Shown here: positions 36,184 to 44,333 of the stretch, piece after piece
Layout: every line of letters begins with the position of its first letter
Position numbering within the stretch: the stretch's first letter is position 1
Assembly (NCBI GenBank): GCA_016927065.1
Contig: JAFGNJ010000004.1
Span: 1 to 64,000 of the forward strand
Length of the DNA: 64,000 nucleotides
From: Deltaproteobacteria bacterium
GTDB taxonomy: Bacteria; Desulfobacterota; B13-G15; RBG-16-54-18
Direction: 5' to 3'
Made by a program: the position numbers and the translations under genes
The notes under the pieces: model-generated
What the model was told of the DNA's origin: nothing
The model's input: only the letters and a program-made list of their open reading frames with translations
Database searches by the model: none

Positions 36184-36381
36184 ATGGAAAACTTCAAAGA
36201 TTTTTTATCAATAAAAGAAGCCGCAGAATTTTTGGGTGTCAGCACTGAAACCCTGCGGAATTGGGATAGGAGTGGTAAACTGGTCCCAGCAAGGAATCCG
36301 TTTAACCGTTACAGGATATATCGGAAATCTGATCTCGAAAAACTTTTAAAACTACTTCTTAATAGGGGGGCAGGAAACTAA
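36184..36381 (+). CDS. MerR/excisionase-type small HTH protein
   Basis: The 65-residue protein is a single winged HTH of the MerR/HTH_17 kind: LSIKEAAEFLGVSTETLRNWDRSGKL followed by the wing with RIYRKSDLEKLL. It ends one base before the methyltransferase gene, so the two are co-transcribed. It may act as a control protein for the restriction system, though typical C proteins are XRE-type. Excisionases share the same fold, and no integrase is nearby. Confidence 0.85.
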   Translation: MENFKDFLSIKEAAEFLGVSTETLRNWDRSGKLVPARNPFNRYRIYRKSDLEKLLKLLLNRGAGN

Positions 36382-36382
36382 C

Positions 36383-37756
36383 ATGACAGTTGTAAATCCC
36401 ATTTCTGAGGCGAAGCCTATTTCAATTAAAGAGATCCTTTCAAGAAATCTTCAGGATATCCTTTTTCCTGCACAGCTTAAATTAGTTCCACAGGTTAACG
36501 AAGTATATGAACTTGCGCTTGCTTTTTTTGAAAGCCAGGTCCTATCTGATGAAGAAATACAGCGTAACGGAGCGTATTTTGCAGAAGTGAACGGACAACC
36601 CACGCGCCATTTCTTGATGTGCCAGGGTGCACCGCTTAGACTCGCTGAACATTCATCATCAAGACTTAAATCGTTCTTTAAAATTAACCAATTCAAGACA
36701 GGGTACGATACCAATGGCCTGTTCCCCTATAGAGGTAAGTTTCACCCACAGATGATTAAAGCACTTATTAATGTAATGGGTTTAAAACCAGGGGACACTG
36801 TTCTCGATCCAATGATGGGATCAGGAACCGTACTTATTGAAGCCACTCTTATGGGAATAAATTCAATAGGATTTGATGCAAGTCCATTCTGTGAATTCAT
36901 GACTAGGGCTAAGATCCATGGTTTAAGAGTACCCTTGAAAGCCATAAAAGCAGCCCTTGATAATTTCGATTCAACCTTTGAATATTTCTGTTCAACAATT
37001 GGCGCAACGGAAACCTCTGTTTCCACTGCTAAGAAAAAACTTTTGAAAAAAAAGAAGATTAGCGCAACTGGAAAAGAATTGCTTCCATATGGATTCAAAA
37101 AAGAGAGCGTGCAAAATTACCTTTTATTGGCATTCCTTGACGCAAAAGGATATTCTGAACGAAGTCAAAGAAAATCATTTAAGGAACAATTTAAGGCGAT
37201 TCTGGAAAGATACTACTTTGTTGCTGAGAAAATTCAGACAGTCCTGGATGGTTTTCAGGAAGAACTTGGCGAAGCCAAACCAAGACTAGGGGATGCGAGA
37301 AAAATGCCCCTCGACGATCGTTCAATTGACGGAATCATCTTTTCTCCGCCATATAGTTTTGCTATCGATTACCTTGAGAACGATGCTTATCATCTTAAGG
37401 CACTTGGCGTTGATATCGATAAACTAAGTAACGGTATGGTAGGGCTTCGTGGCCGTACCCAGACAGCAAAATATGAAAATTATATCCAAGATATGACACG
37501 GATTATCTCTGAGTGTTCTCGCGTATTAAAACCCGGCAAATTGTGTTCTATCGTAGTAGGAACTAACAATAATCAATTAAGCAATATCCTGAAGGTTCGA
37601 CCTGAAGAAGTCAAAGGAATTGATGAACAACTTATAGAAATAGCGCAAAATCACGGTTTGAATCTCATTCGGAAAATTGAACGCCAAATCACTGGTATGG
37701 CAAATACTATGCGTTTAGAATTTATTGTGATGTTACAAAAAAATCCATTGACTTAA
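36383..37756 (+). CDS. DNA methyltransferase with SPPY motif (likely N4-cytosine)
   Basis: The 457-residue SAM-dependent methyltransferase has motif I as LDPMMGSGT (residues 141-149), preceded by FPYRGKFHPQ, and catalytic motif IV as SPPY (321-324). The Ser-Pro-Pro-Tyr form favours N4-cytosine methylation. Motif I precedes motif IV with about 170 residues between, room for a target-recognition domain. This order is not the usual one for the beta-class N4 enzymes. The gene converges on the restriction endonuclease, the stop codons overlapping by three bases. Low GC and isolated position suggest lateral transfer. Confidence 0.87.
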   Translation: MTVVNPISEAKPISIKEILSRNLQDILFPAQLKLVPQVNEVYELALAFFESQVLSDEEIQRNGAYFAEVNGQPTRHFLMCQGAPLRLAEHSSSRLKSFFKINQFKTGYDTNGLFPYRGKFHPQMIKALINVMGLKPGDTVLDPMMGSGTVLIEATLMGINSIGFDASPFCEFMTRAKIHGLRVPLKAIKAALDNFDSTFEYFCSTIGATETSVSTAKKKLLKKKKISATGKELLPYGFKKESVQNYLLLAFLDAKGYSERSQRKSFKEQFKAILERYYFVAEKIQTVLDGFQEELGEAKPRLGDARKMPLDDRSIDGIIFSPPYSFAIDYLENDAYHLKALGVDIDKLSNGMVGLRGRTQTAKYENYIQDMTRIISECSRVLKPGKLCSIVVGTNNNQLSNILKVRPEEVKGIDEQLIEIAQNHGLNLIRKIERQITGMANTMRLEFIVMLQKNPLT

Positions 37757-38361
37757 AAAAGGGCTCGCCCATTCGTTCCTTTTGAAATCCTTGGTACCTC
37801 TGTGCTGACGAAATCATGTTCAACACCCATGATAGCTAAAAAACCTTCATCCATATTTAGAGCCTGCCACATTGGGAAATAGGGGGCAAGCTCACGAAAA
37901 TTTCCCACGCGGTCAGTCAAGTATTGGTACAATTCCCTGGTCGGAAGAATCAATATTCCACCGATTAATTTCTTTTTCAGCAGACCTACCGCCATTTTAT
38001 TCACTGCCCTATGGCTAGATGATATATTGCCAGTTTCCCATTCAACGGCGAAAAGTTTATCCCCCACCAGCCTTGTTGCATCTATTGGTCCGGGCGTTTT
38101 TACAGTCGCGATATCCACCCTAGTTTCAAGGTGCCATCCGAAGTCTTTCAGCTTAGCCATAAACGCTGCCTTGATTGGCTTAACCCCGCTACCTTCCCCT
38201 CGTTTTTTGCCTGACTGCTTACGTATTGTAAAACTGCCAGAGCCGGGCGGCCACTCAACTGCTTTTATTGCGTGTAGAATTTGCGTCTCAATTTCTTGCC
38301 AGGCACTACTTGAAGAAAAAGGGCCTCTGTTTATGAGAACTTCCGTTTTTATAATTTTCAT
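37753..38361 (-). CDS. Type II restriction endonuclease, BamHI/BglII/BstYI-like
   Basis: The 202-residue protein has the PD-(D/E)XK variant seen in the BamHI, BglII and BstYI group: Asp94 in PIDATR followed 13 and 15 residues later by Glu107 and Glu109 in VEWETG, that is D-X12-E-X-E. An N-terminal helix and the motif WETGNISSSHRAVNKM, with ILPTRELYQYL later, are also reminiscent of this group. Those enzymes cut GATC-containing sites, so a related site is likely but unproven. I prefer the ATG at 38361, which has an AAGGA site, over 38421. The gene is convergent with its probable cognate methyltransferase. Confidence 0.75.
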   Translation of the reverse strand: MKIIKTEVLINRGPFSSSSAWQEIETQILHAIKAVEWPPGSGSFTIRKQSGKKRGEGSGVKPIKAAFMAKLKDFGWHLETRVDIATVKTPGPIDATRLVGDKLFAVEWETGNISSSHRAVNKMAVGLLKKKLIGGILILPTRELYQYLTDRVGNFRELAPYFPMWQALNMDEGFLAIMGVEHDFVSTEVPRISKGTNGRALF

Positions 38362-38555
38362 TATTTTATCCTTTTCAAATTGAAAAAAATTATAGTTCAA
38401 GTCCAGTTTTTTCCCTTTCACTGAGATCTACTTCATCTTTAAAAGGTAACCGCGTAGAACAGAGGGTCAGGTCTTTGATTTTGATGCGTGAATAAAGACG
38501 CTGATCCATAGGCCCTTTGGGTCAAGACGCACAAGGCACAATTTTTTACCTTTCA

Positions 38556-39752
38556 TTATCCTTTCCGCAACCCGTATTTCCTCGCTGCCTGCTCAAACCC
38601 CGGCAAAGAGCGCTCGATGACATCCATCTCCACACTGTAGGCGATGCGGAAATAGCCCTCCTTTCCAAAACCCCTCCCTGGAACAGTCAGGATGTGAAAG
38701 GTTTGTTGCAGGTCCATGACAAAGGCCAGATCGTCCTTGATGGGGGTCTGGGGAAACATATAAAAGGCTCCCTGGGGCTTTATTAGAGAATAGCCGTATT
38801 CGTTGAGGGCCTCATAAAGGATATCTCGCTTCCGCTGGTATTCCCTGGGCCCATCGTGGTTCGCACCGGATAGGGGCAATAACCGCTGCATGAGGGCAGG
38901 GGCATTGATATATCCCAAGGTCCTATTGAGGAAGATCATAGCCCCCATGAGTTCCTCAGCCCCTGAGTAGAGAGGGTTGATTGCTGCATATCCAATCCTC
39001 TCACCCGGAATACCGAGTGACTTGGAGTATGAGACCACAGAGATGGCCGGTTCGTAGAATTCAAATACATTGGGGAAGGGGCAATTTTCATAGATGATGG
39101 CCTTATAGGCCTCATCGGCGAGGAGATAGATAGGGGTCCTTCTCCCCTTGCTTTTGGCTCGCAGGAGTTCACCCAATGCGCTCAGTGAATCGGCGGCATA
39201 GACTGCCCCAGTGGGGTTGTTAGGGGAGTTGACGAGGACGATCTTGGTCTTTTCAGTGATGGCCTTTTCAATGGCCTCCAGATCAAGGGAAAAATCATCG
39301 GCGGTATCTACGAGACGCATAACCCCACCGTGGTTATCTATGTAAAAACCATATTCAACAAAGTACGGAGAAGGGACAATCACTTCATCACCCTGATCCA
39401 AAATAGCCTTGAGGGCGACATTCAGCCCCCCCCCTGCCCCGACGGTCATCAAGATATGGTGTTCCGTGAAGGGCATGCCCGTCTCTTGGGCAAGCTGCTG
39501 AGCCACAAACTGCCTCGTCTCCGGATAGCCGCTGTTTGGCATGTATCGATGCATCCCGCGGATGGGATTGAGACCAAACTCCTTTAAGGCCTCCTTAAAT
39601 CCTTGAGGGGGCTCCTCCACCGGATTCCCCAGCGTGAAATCGAATATATTATCCTCGCCGTACTGCTCCTTGAGTCGGGCCGCCGTCTCAAACATCTTCC
39701 TCACCCAAGAGGACCCTCCCATGAGCTGCTTCACCTTTTCGGAAATGGCCAT
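38556..39752 (-). CDS. Class I/II PLP-dependent aminotransferase
   Basis: This 398-residue fold type I aminotransferase resembles aspartate aminotransferases. It shows the NSPNNPTG loop, LLADEAYKAII, and the PLP-lysine motif SYSKSLGIPGERIGY, with the C-terminal Arg in FRIAYS for the substrate carboxylate. The amino acid used cannot be told. The ATG at 39752 follows an AGGGAG site. The longer frame starts at 39776. It stands alone between the restriction island and the ABC genes. Confidence 0.88.
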   Translation of the reverse strand: MAISEKVKQLMGGSSWVRKMFETAARLKEQYGEDNIFDFTLGNPVEEPPQGFKEALKEFGLNPIRGMHRYMPNSGYPETRQFVAQQLAQETGMPFTEHHILMTVGAGGGLNVALKAILDQGDEVIVPSPYFVEYGFYIDNHGGVMRLVDTADDFSLDLEAIEKAITEKTKIVLVNSPNNPTGAVYAADSLSALGELLRAKSKGRRTPIYLLADEAYKAIIYENCPFPNVFEFYEPAISVVSYSKSLGIPGERIGYAAINPLYSGAEELMGAMIFLNRTLGYINAPALMQRLLPLSGANHDGPREYQRKRDILYEALNEYGYSLIKPQGAFYMFPQTPIKDDLAFVMDLQQTFHILTVPGRGFGKEGYFRIAYSVEMDVIERSLPGFEQAARKYGLRKG

Positions 39753-39960
39753 ATCATGCTCCCTTGTGGAAATCAAAAAGGCAATAATACTTGTTATGAT
39801 CGAAAACCCAACCTTGCCACCACAGGCCGCGGTTCAATACCATATTGATGAGATATTATAGGTTGTTTAAAGGGTCTTGTAAAGAAGCCAGCGTGTCCCT
39901 TAAAGGATGCCGGGATTGTGATGAGATATGATAACATTCACCTTAAAAATTACCCCTATC

Positions 39961-39988
39961 CTGACACATAAAATTATCGTATTATATT
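39961..39988 (+). promoter_or_regulatory. Likely promoter just outside the ABC cassette
   Basis: CTGACA (39961-39966), a 16-base spacer and TATATT (39983-39988) place a transcription start near 39995, about 20 bases before the cassette edge. It would drive the ABC genes and, before the insertion, probably the rhodanese gene. Confidence 0.5.
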
Positions 39989-40033
39989 TTTGGAGAATCT
40001 AAACAATGTATAAATTATGCCATAGGAATGAAT

Positions 40034-41047
40034 ATGACAAAGCAAGTATCAAATAAAACAAGCGACAACAAGAAATCTTTGATTGATGTCGTCAGGCTAA
40101 CGAAAACATTTGAGGATATAACTGCCGTTAATGATATATCCTTCTCGCTGAACCAGGGAGACATTTTCGGGTTTCTTGGTCCCAATGGAGCAGGAAAGAC
40201 AACCACCATCAACATGCTTACGGGGCTCTCCAGACCGAACTCAGGAACAATAAAAGTTGCGGGTCTGGACTGCGACAAAAATCCGAAGGCAGCCCAGCAT
40301 TTGATCGGAATTGTTCCCGATGAAAGCAACCTTTATCCCGAATTGTCCGGTTTTGATAATCTTTGTTTCTGTGCGTCATTATACGGTATACACAAGAAAG
40401 AACGCCGTAAGCGGGCAGAAGAATTACTGCAAACCTTTGGACTAAAAGAAGCGGCCAACAGGAAATTCGGCGGTTATTCAAAAGGCATGAAACGGAAACT
40501 GACCATAGCGGCGGGTATTATTCACCGACCGCCAATCCTGTTCCTTGATGAGCCGACGACAGGTATTGATGTCGCCAGCGCACGGCAGATCAGACAGCTT
40601 ATTTCCGATCTCAATTCTGATGGGACCACCATTTTTCTAACCACTCATTACATTGAAGAAGCAGAGCGGCTTTGTAACAGAATCGCCTTCATTGTAAAAG
40701 GACGAATCGCCCGTATCGATACGTTTGAGAACCTGATGCGGCAAACCCAGGAGCAATACGTGGTGCAATTCTCCTTTCAGGAGGCAACGGACAAGGCATG
40801 CGAGAATATCCTGACCGCATTTCCTGATCTGCATTGCCAGAACTCTCCAGGGGGTGTTCGCGTAAAGTCTTATCACCCTATTCGGGTAGGCCCACTGGTG
40901 CGGCTATTAGAAGACAATGGCATTGAGGTGTCGGAGGCAAGGAAAATTCATCCGACCCTTGAGGATGTCTTCGTAAAAATCACCGGTATCGAGGTAGGCA
41001 TAATGAAAAAGGAAAAAGAGAAAATGAAAATGGGGGACAACGCATGA
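40034..41047 (+). CDS. ABC-2 type transporter, ATP-binding protein
   Basis: The 337-residue ATPase belongs to the DrrA/CcmA-like group that powers drug, antibiotic or polymer exporters. It has Walker A GPNGAGKTTT, a variant signature GGYSKGMKRKLTIA, Walker B ILFLDEPTTGID and the switch His in TTHYIEEAE, with a C-terminal domain of about 100 residues typical of the group. An AGGA site is better placed for the ATG at 40034 than for that at 40028. It overlaps the permease gene as ATGA. Both genes appear to lie in an integron cassette. Confidence 0.9.
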   Translation: MTKQVSNKTSDNKKSLIDVVRLTKTFEDITAVNDISFSLNQGDIFGFLGPNGAGKTTTINMLTGLSRPNSGTIKVAGLDCDKNPKAAQHLIGIVPDESNLYPELSGFDNLCFCASLYGIHKKERRKRAEELLQTFGLKEAANRKFGGYSKGMKRKLTIAAGIIHRPPILFLDEPTTGIDVASARQIRQLISDLNSDGTTIFLTTHYIEEAERLCNRIAFIVKGRIARIDTFENLMRQTQEQYVVQFSFQEATDKACENILTAFPDLHCQNSPGGVRVKSYHPIRVGPLVRLLEDNGIEVSEARKIHPTLEDVFVKITGIEVGIMKKEKEKMKMGDNA

Positions 41048-41781
41048 AGTCGTGGATTGCATTCTGGAATATCCTGGCTAAAGACGTGCGTTCCTATTAT
41101 CTTAAACCGCCCAATATCAGTTGGGGGTTGCTGTTCCCTTTAGTCTGGATAACGATGTTTTTTATTCGGTCCGGTCTGGGAATGGACAAGCTCCCGGATC
41201 TGCTCCCCGGCCTTGTGGCGCTTAGCATTCTCTTTGGAACAACCAGCGTTCTTTCCGTAACAGTAACATTTGAAAAGAAAGGCAGGTCTTTTGAACGACT
41301 CTTGCTTGCCCCCATACCACTGGGACTTTTGATGCTGGCAAAAACATCCGGTGCGATTCTGTTTGGAACGATAAATGCCTTTGTGCCGATTCTTGTCGCA
41401 ATGTTATTAACCGACCTGCCGACTGTTAACTGGCATATTCTTATTTCCGCAATAGTGCTCCTGGCCATAAGCTCGACTTTTTTGGGATTGTTTATTGCCG
41501 TCTCTGTTAAAGAAGTTTTTGAGGCACAGACATTCTCAAACTTTTTCCGTTTCCCAATGATTTTCCTCTGCGGTCTTTTTTTCCCAGTCGCCTCTCTTCC
41601 CATTTTTTTACGTCCATTGCCATATGTATTGCCTCTTACCTATGGTGCCGACATTTTACGCGGTTCAATGACTGGAACGAACATAATACCCTTGGGATTA
41701 AACTTTCTTGTGCTCGCAGGTTTTTGCGCCGTACTTTTTTATATCAGCCTGAGAAATATCAACAGAAAATGGATTACATAA
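41044..41781 (+). CDS. ABC-2 type transporter, permease
   Basis: This 245-residue membrane protein has about six hydrophobic helices and the ABC-2 signature region FFRFPMIFLCGLFFPVASLP before the last helices. It pairs with the ATPase upstream to form an exporter of unknown substrate. The stop codon is followed after six bases by an attC-like hairpin. Confidence 0.9.
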   Translation: MKSWIAFWNILAKDVRSYYLKPPNISWGLLFPLVWITMFFIRSGLGMDKLPDLLPGLVALSILFGTTSVLSVTVTFEKKGRSFERLLLAPIPLGLLMLAKTSGAILFGTINAFVPILVAMLLTDLPTVNWHILISAIVLLAISSTFLGLFIAVSVKEVFEAQTFSNFFRFPMIFLCGLFFPVASLPIFLRPLPYVLPLTYGADILRGSMTGTNIIPLGLNFLVLAGFCAVLFYISLRNINRKWIT

Positions 41782-41787
41782 ATCTTA

Positions 41788-41859
41788 GCATAACAAAGCA
41801 CCGCACTGGATGGCAATTCCGCTGCGCTCCATTGACGCTGGTGAGCTTTGTCGTTATAT
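41788..41859 (+). other. attC-like recombination site of the ABC cassette
   Basis: The 72-base imperfect hairpin opens with GCATAAC (41788-41794) and ends with GTTATAT (41853-41859), close to the RYYYAAC and GTTRRRY cores. The next bases, AAAGC and GCTTT, pair, then CACC with GGTG, and TGGA with TCCA nearer the centre. This layout, directly after the last stop codon, is that of an integron attC in the direction of the genes. Confidence 0.65.
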
Positions 41860-41900
41860 ATAGCTTTAGACTTTCATAGTAAGTAAAAGGGGAGATAGCA

Positions 41901-42347
41901 ATGAATAAAAAAATAGCGATGTGGTTACTGGTGACGGCCTTTATTTGCGGTGTTGTTTTTTCTGGTGGATCTCTGAGCATCACGGCAAGTGCTGCGGAAT
42001 CTCGTGCTCAAACGCAGATTCTTAAAGATGTCACGCCGCAAGAGGCCGATAGCCTGATCCAACAGAACAAAGCAAATCCCAATTTCGTCATCCTCGATGT
42101 GCGGACGCCTGAGGAATTTAGAGACGGACATATCAACAACGCAGTTAATCTTAACTACAATTCCCCAACTTTTAAGACCGACCTGAACGGCTTGGATAAA
42201 ACCAAGTCCTACCTCATCTATTGCCGTACGTCGGGGCGCAGCAGAGCTGCTTTTAACATGATGAAAGATCTGGGGTTTCAGGAAGTCTACCACATGCTGG
42301 GGGGGATAGTGCGCTGGATGTCCGAGGGGTTGCCGACGACGAAATAA
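41901..42347 (+). CDS. Exported single-domain rhodanese-like protein
   Basis: The 148-residue protein has a signal peptide (KK, a hydrophobic core at residues 5-22, and a likely cleavage after ASA near residue 31) followed by one rhodanese domain. The active-site loop is CRTSGRS with Cys108, the six-residue loop of sulfurtransferases. It probably handles persulfide sulfur in the periplasm. An AGGGGAG site precedes the ATG. The gene seems to have lost direct contact with its upstream promoter through insertion of the ABC cassette. Confidence 0.9.
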   Translation: MNKKIAMWLLVTAFICGVVFSGGSLSITASAAESRAQTQILKDVTPQEADSLIQQNKANPNFVILDVRTPEEFRDGHINNAVNLNYNSPTFKTDLNGLDKTKSYLIYCRTSGRSRAAFNMMKDLGFQEVYHMLGGIVRWMSEGLPTTK

Positions 42348-42370
42348 GATTGCGGTTCCTTTTAAACACT

Positions 42371-43462
42371 CTATAATTTCAAATCAAAGACTACATCCTC
42401 CGCTATCCTGCTCACCTTGTAGGATGACGGCTTGATGGCTCCCTCTAGATCGGTGATCCCCAGATCGCCGATCCCCTCTATACCTTTTCCCAAAATAAGC
42501 GGGGCCGCGATGACCACCATCCTGTTGACCAAACTATCTTTCAAGAGGGAGGTGATAATCTCCTTCCCACCCTCCACCAACAGGGAAGAGACACCTCGTT
42601 CGGCCAGTTGCTTCATGAGAGACTTTAGTTCCACCCGCCCATCCTGACCCTTCTGAGCTATCAGGACCTCTGCCCCCTGTTTGTGTAACGTCTCGATCTT
42701 CTTCAGCGCATTCGTCTCAGTGATGACGATGAGGGTTTCCCCATCGTCCCGGAGTATCTGGGCATTGAGGGGAATTCGCAGCGTACTGTCAAGGCAGATG
42801 CGCAGGGGATTTCTCCCCTTCACCAATCTCACCGTAAGCTGGGGATCGTCGGCCAGCACGGTCCCGATGCCGACCATGATTGCGTCATGCTGGGCACGCA
42901 GGCGATGGGCGAACTTCCGAGAGGGCTCCGAGCTGATCCAGTGCGAATCGCCTCGGGAAGTAGCGATCCTGCCGTCGAGGGACTGAGCGTATTTGACCGT
43001 GACAAAGGGGAGGCCTGTTTGGGTGTGGTAAAAATAGACCTCGTTGAGCAACCGCGCCTCCTGCTCCAAGACCCCTTCGATGACCTCTATGCCGTGGTCT
43101 CGCAAGATCTGCGCACCCTTCCCATTCACTAGGGGATTGGGGTCGAGGGTCCCAATGACAACCTGTTTGACCCCCCGCTCAATTAAGGCATCAACACAGG
43201 GAGGGGTCTTCCCCTGGTGGCAGCAGGGCTCCAAATTAACGTACATGGTAGCACCCCGCACACTACCTGAGGCCCGTTTGATAGCATTTATCTCTGCATG
43301 ATCGGCGCCGAATTTTCGATGCCATCCTTCGGCAATAATCTTGCCGGCGCGGACAATTACCGCCCCCACCATAGGGTTGGGGCTCACTTTCCCCATCCCC
43401 CTGCGGGCCAGTCGCAGGGCCCTCTTCATATACTGCTCATCTTTTGTACGCACGGAGGCCAT
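42371..43462 (-). CDS. ribD: Bifunctional riboflavin biosynthesis deaminase/reductase RibD
   Basis: The 363-residue enzyme deaminates and then reduces the pyrimidine intermediate of riboflavin synthesis. The N-terminal deaminase has the zinc ligands in DHAEINAI and EPCCHQGKTPPC. The C-terminal reductase starts about residue 148 with VTVKYAQSLDGRIAT. Other rib genes are not adjacent. It begins one base after the stop codon of the metallo-beta-lactamase-fold gene, so the two are co-transcribed. Confidence 0.95.
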   Translation of the reverse strand: MASVRTKDEQYMKRALRLARRGMGKVSPNPMVGAVIVRAGKIIAEGWHRKFGADHAEINAIKRASGSVRGATMYVNLEPCCHQGKTPPCVDALIERGVKQVVIGTLDPNPLVNGKGAQILRDHGIEVIEGVLEQEARLLNEVYFYHTQTGLPFVTVKYAQSLDGRIATSRGDSHWISSEPSRKFAHRLRAQHDAIMVGIGTVLADDPQLTVRLVKGRNPLRICLDSTLRIPLNAQILRDDGETLIVITETNALKKIETLHKQGAEVLIAQKGQDGRVELKSLMKQLAERGVSSLLVEGGKEIITSLLKDSLVNRMVVIAAPLILGKGIEGIGDLGITDLEGAIKPSSYKVSRIAEDVVFDLKL

Positions 43463-43463
43463 C

Positions 43464-44096
43464 TTATAATCTCAGGCTGGGATTGGTGAGTTTCTCTACG
43501 TGTATAGTAGAAGTGGGGGTAGCACCATAATTGTGTCCGGGCAGCACTACGGTATCAACAGGGAGGGTGAAGAGCCGATGGCGGATGGAGGCCTCCAGGG
43601 TTTCCCATGACCCACCTGGAAGATCGGTCCTGCCCACACCTCCTACAAAGAGGGTGTCGCCAGTGAAGACCATTGCATCTAGATAGAGGGAAATACTTCC
43701 TGGGGAATGCCCAGGGGTATGAATTACCTGTAGGTTCAGTTTTCCAACATGCATGGTGTCTCCGTCATTTATCAGGGTGTCGGCTGGAGGCGAGGGTTCT
43801 GCTCGAAAGAGCGAAAGAGTATAAGAGGAGGGATGATGCAAGGCATAGCTTTCCGCCTCGTGGATGATTATCGTGGCACCGGTGCGGCGCACCATCTCCG
43901 CATTACCCATGGTGTGGTCTACGTGGGCATGGGTATTGAGGACGGAGGTAATTCGTAATCCGTGCTGGTCGGCAACGTCGATTAAGTGCGCCGCATCAGC
44001 AGCAGGATCAATGACCAGAGCCTCTTTAGTCTCTTCATCCCCGATGAGGTAACTGAAAACCATATGGTGGCCAACCTCGATCTGTTTTACAATCAT
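43464..44096 (-). CDS. Metallo-beta-lactamase-fold hydrolase (glyoxalase II-like)
   Basis: The 210-residue protein has the metal motif HAHVDH (residues 56-61), a third His in HTPGHSPGS, the bridging Asp in FTGDTLFVGGVGRTD, and the last His in LPGHNYG. This fits the glyoxalase II/YcbL-type thioesterase branch of the fold. The natural thioester is unknown. It is upstream of ribD in the same operon. Confidence 0.9.
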   Translation of the reverse strand: MIVKQIEVGHHMVFSYLIGDEETKEALVIDPAADAAHLIDVADQHGLRITSVLNTHAHVDHTMGNAEMVRRTGATIIIHEAESYALHHPSSYTLSLFRAEPSPPADTLINDGDTMHVGKLNLQVIHTPGHSPGSISLYLDAMVFTGDTLFVGGVGRTDLPGGSWETLEASIRHRLFTLPVDTVVLPGHNYGATPTSTIHVEKLTNPSLRL

Positions 44097-44233
44097 CTTT
44101 TTTTGCCTTGTGACATCACGATCTAAAAGGAATTAGCATCATTCTAAGATAGATCTTCTGTGATGTCAAAGGTTGAGCACCTCAAGTCTCTGTGGTACTA
44201 TCAAATAATGTGTTACGTAGAAAATAGCTATCC

Positions 44234-44279
44234 AAATCCTCCCATCCCCCCTTTACTAAAGGGGGGTAAGGGGGGATTT
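44234..44279. repeat. Short palindromic repeat of the AAATCC/GGATTT family
   Basis: The 46-base palindrome starts AAATCC, has CCCCCCTTTA and TAAAGGGGGG as its central arms, and ends GGATTT. It shares its ends with the MITE-like repeats at 3910 and 12779 and its centre with the palindrome at 6118. It lies in the gap between the hydrolase gene and tsaD. Confidence 0.65.
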
Positions 44280-44333
44280 TCTCCGCTAAGCGTATTCCGA
44301 AAGCGGAACTAGAATTCCTCATAAAGAACTGAG

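Larger units (their letters stand above)
40015..41853 (+). mobile_element. Putative two-gene integron cassette (ABC transporter)
   Basis: The segment starts with TTATGC a few bases before the ATPase start codon and ends at the G of the last core of an attC-like hairpin seven bases after the permease stop. In a circular cassette the left TTATGC plus a G would be the exact complement of GCATAAC, the first core of this attC, as the integron mechanism requires. At 1,839 bases it is large for a cassette. No integrase gene is in the window. The call is inference from the sequence. Confidence 0.65.
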
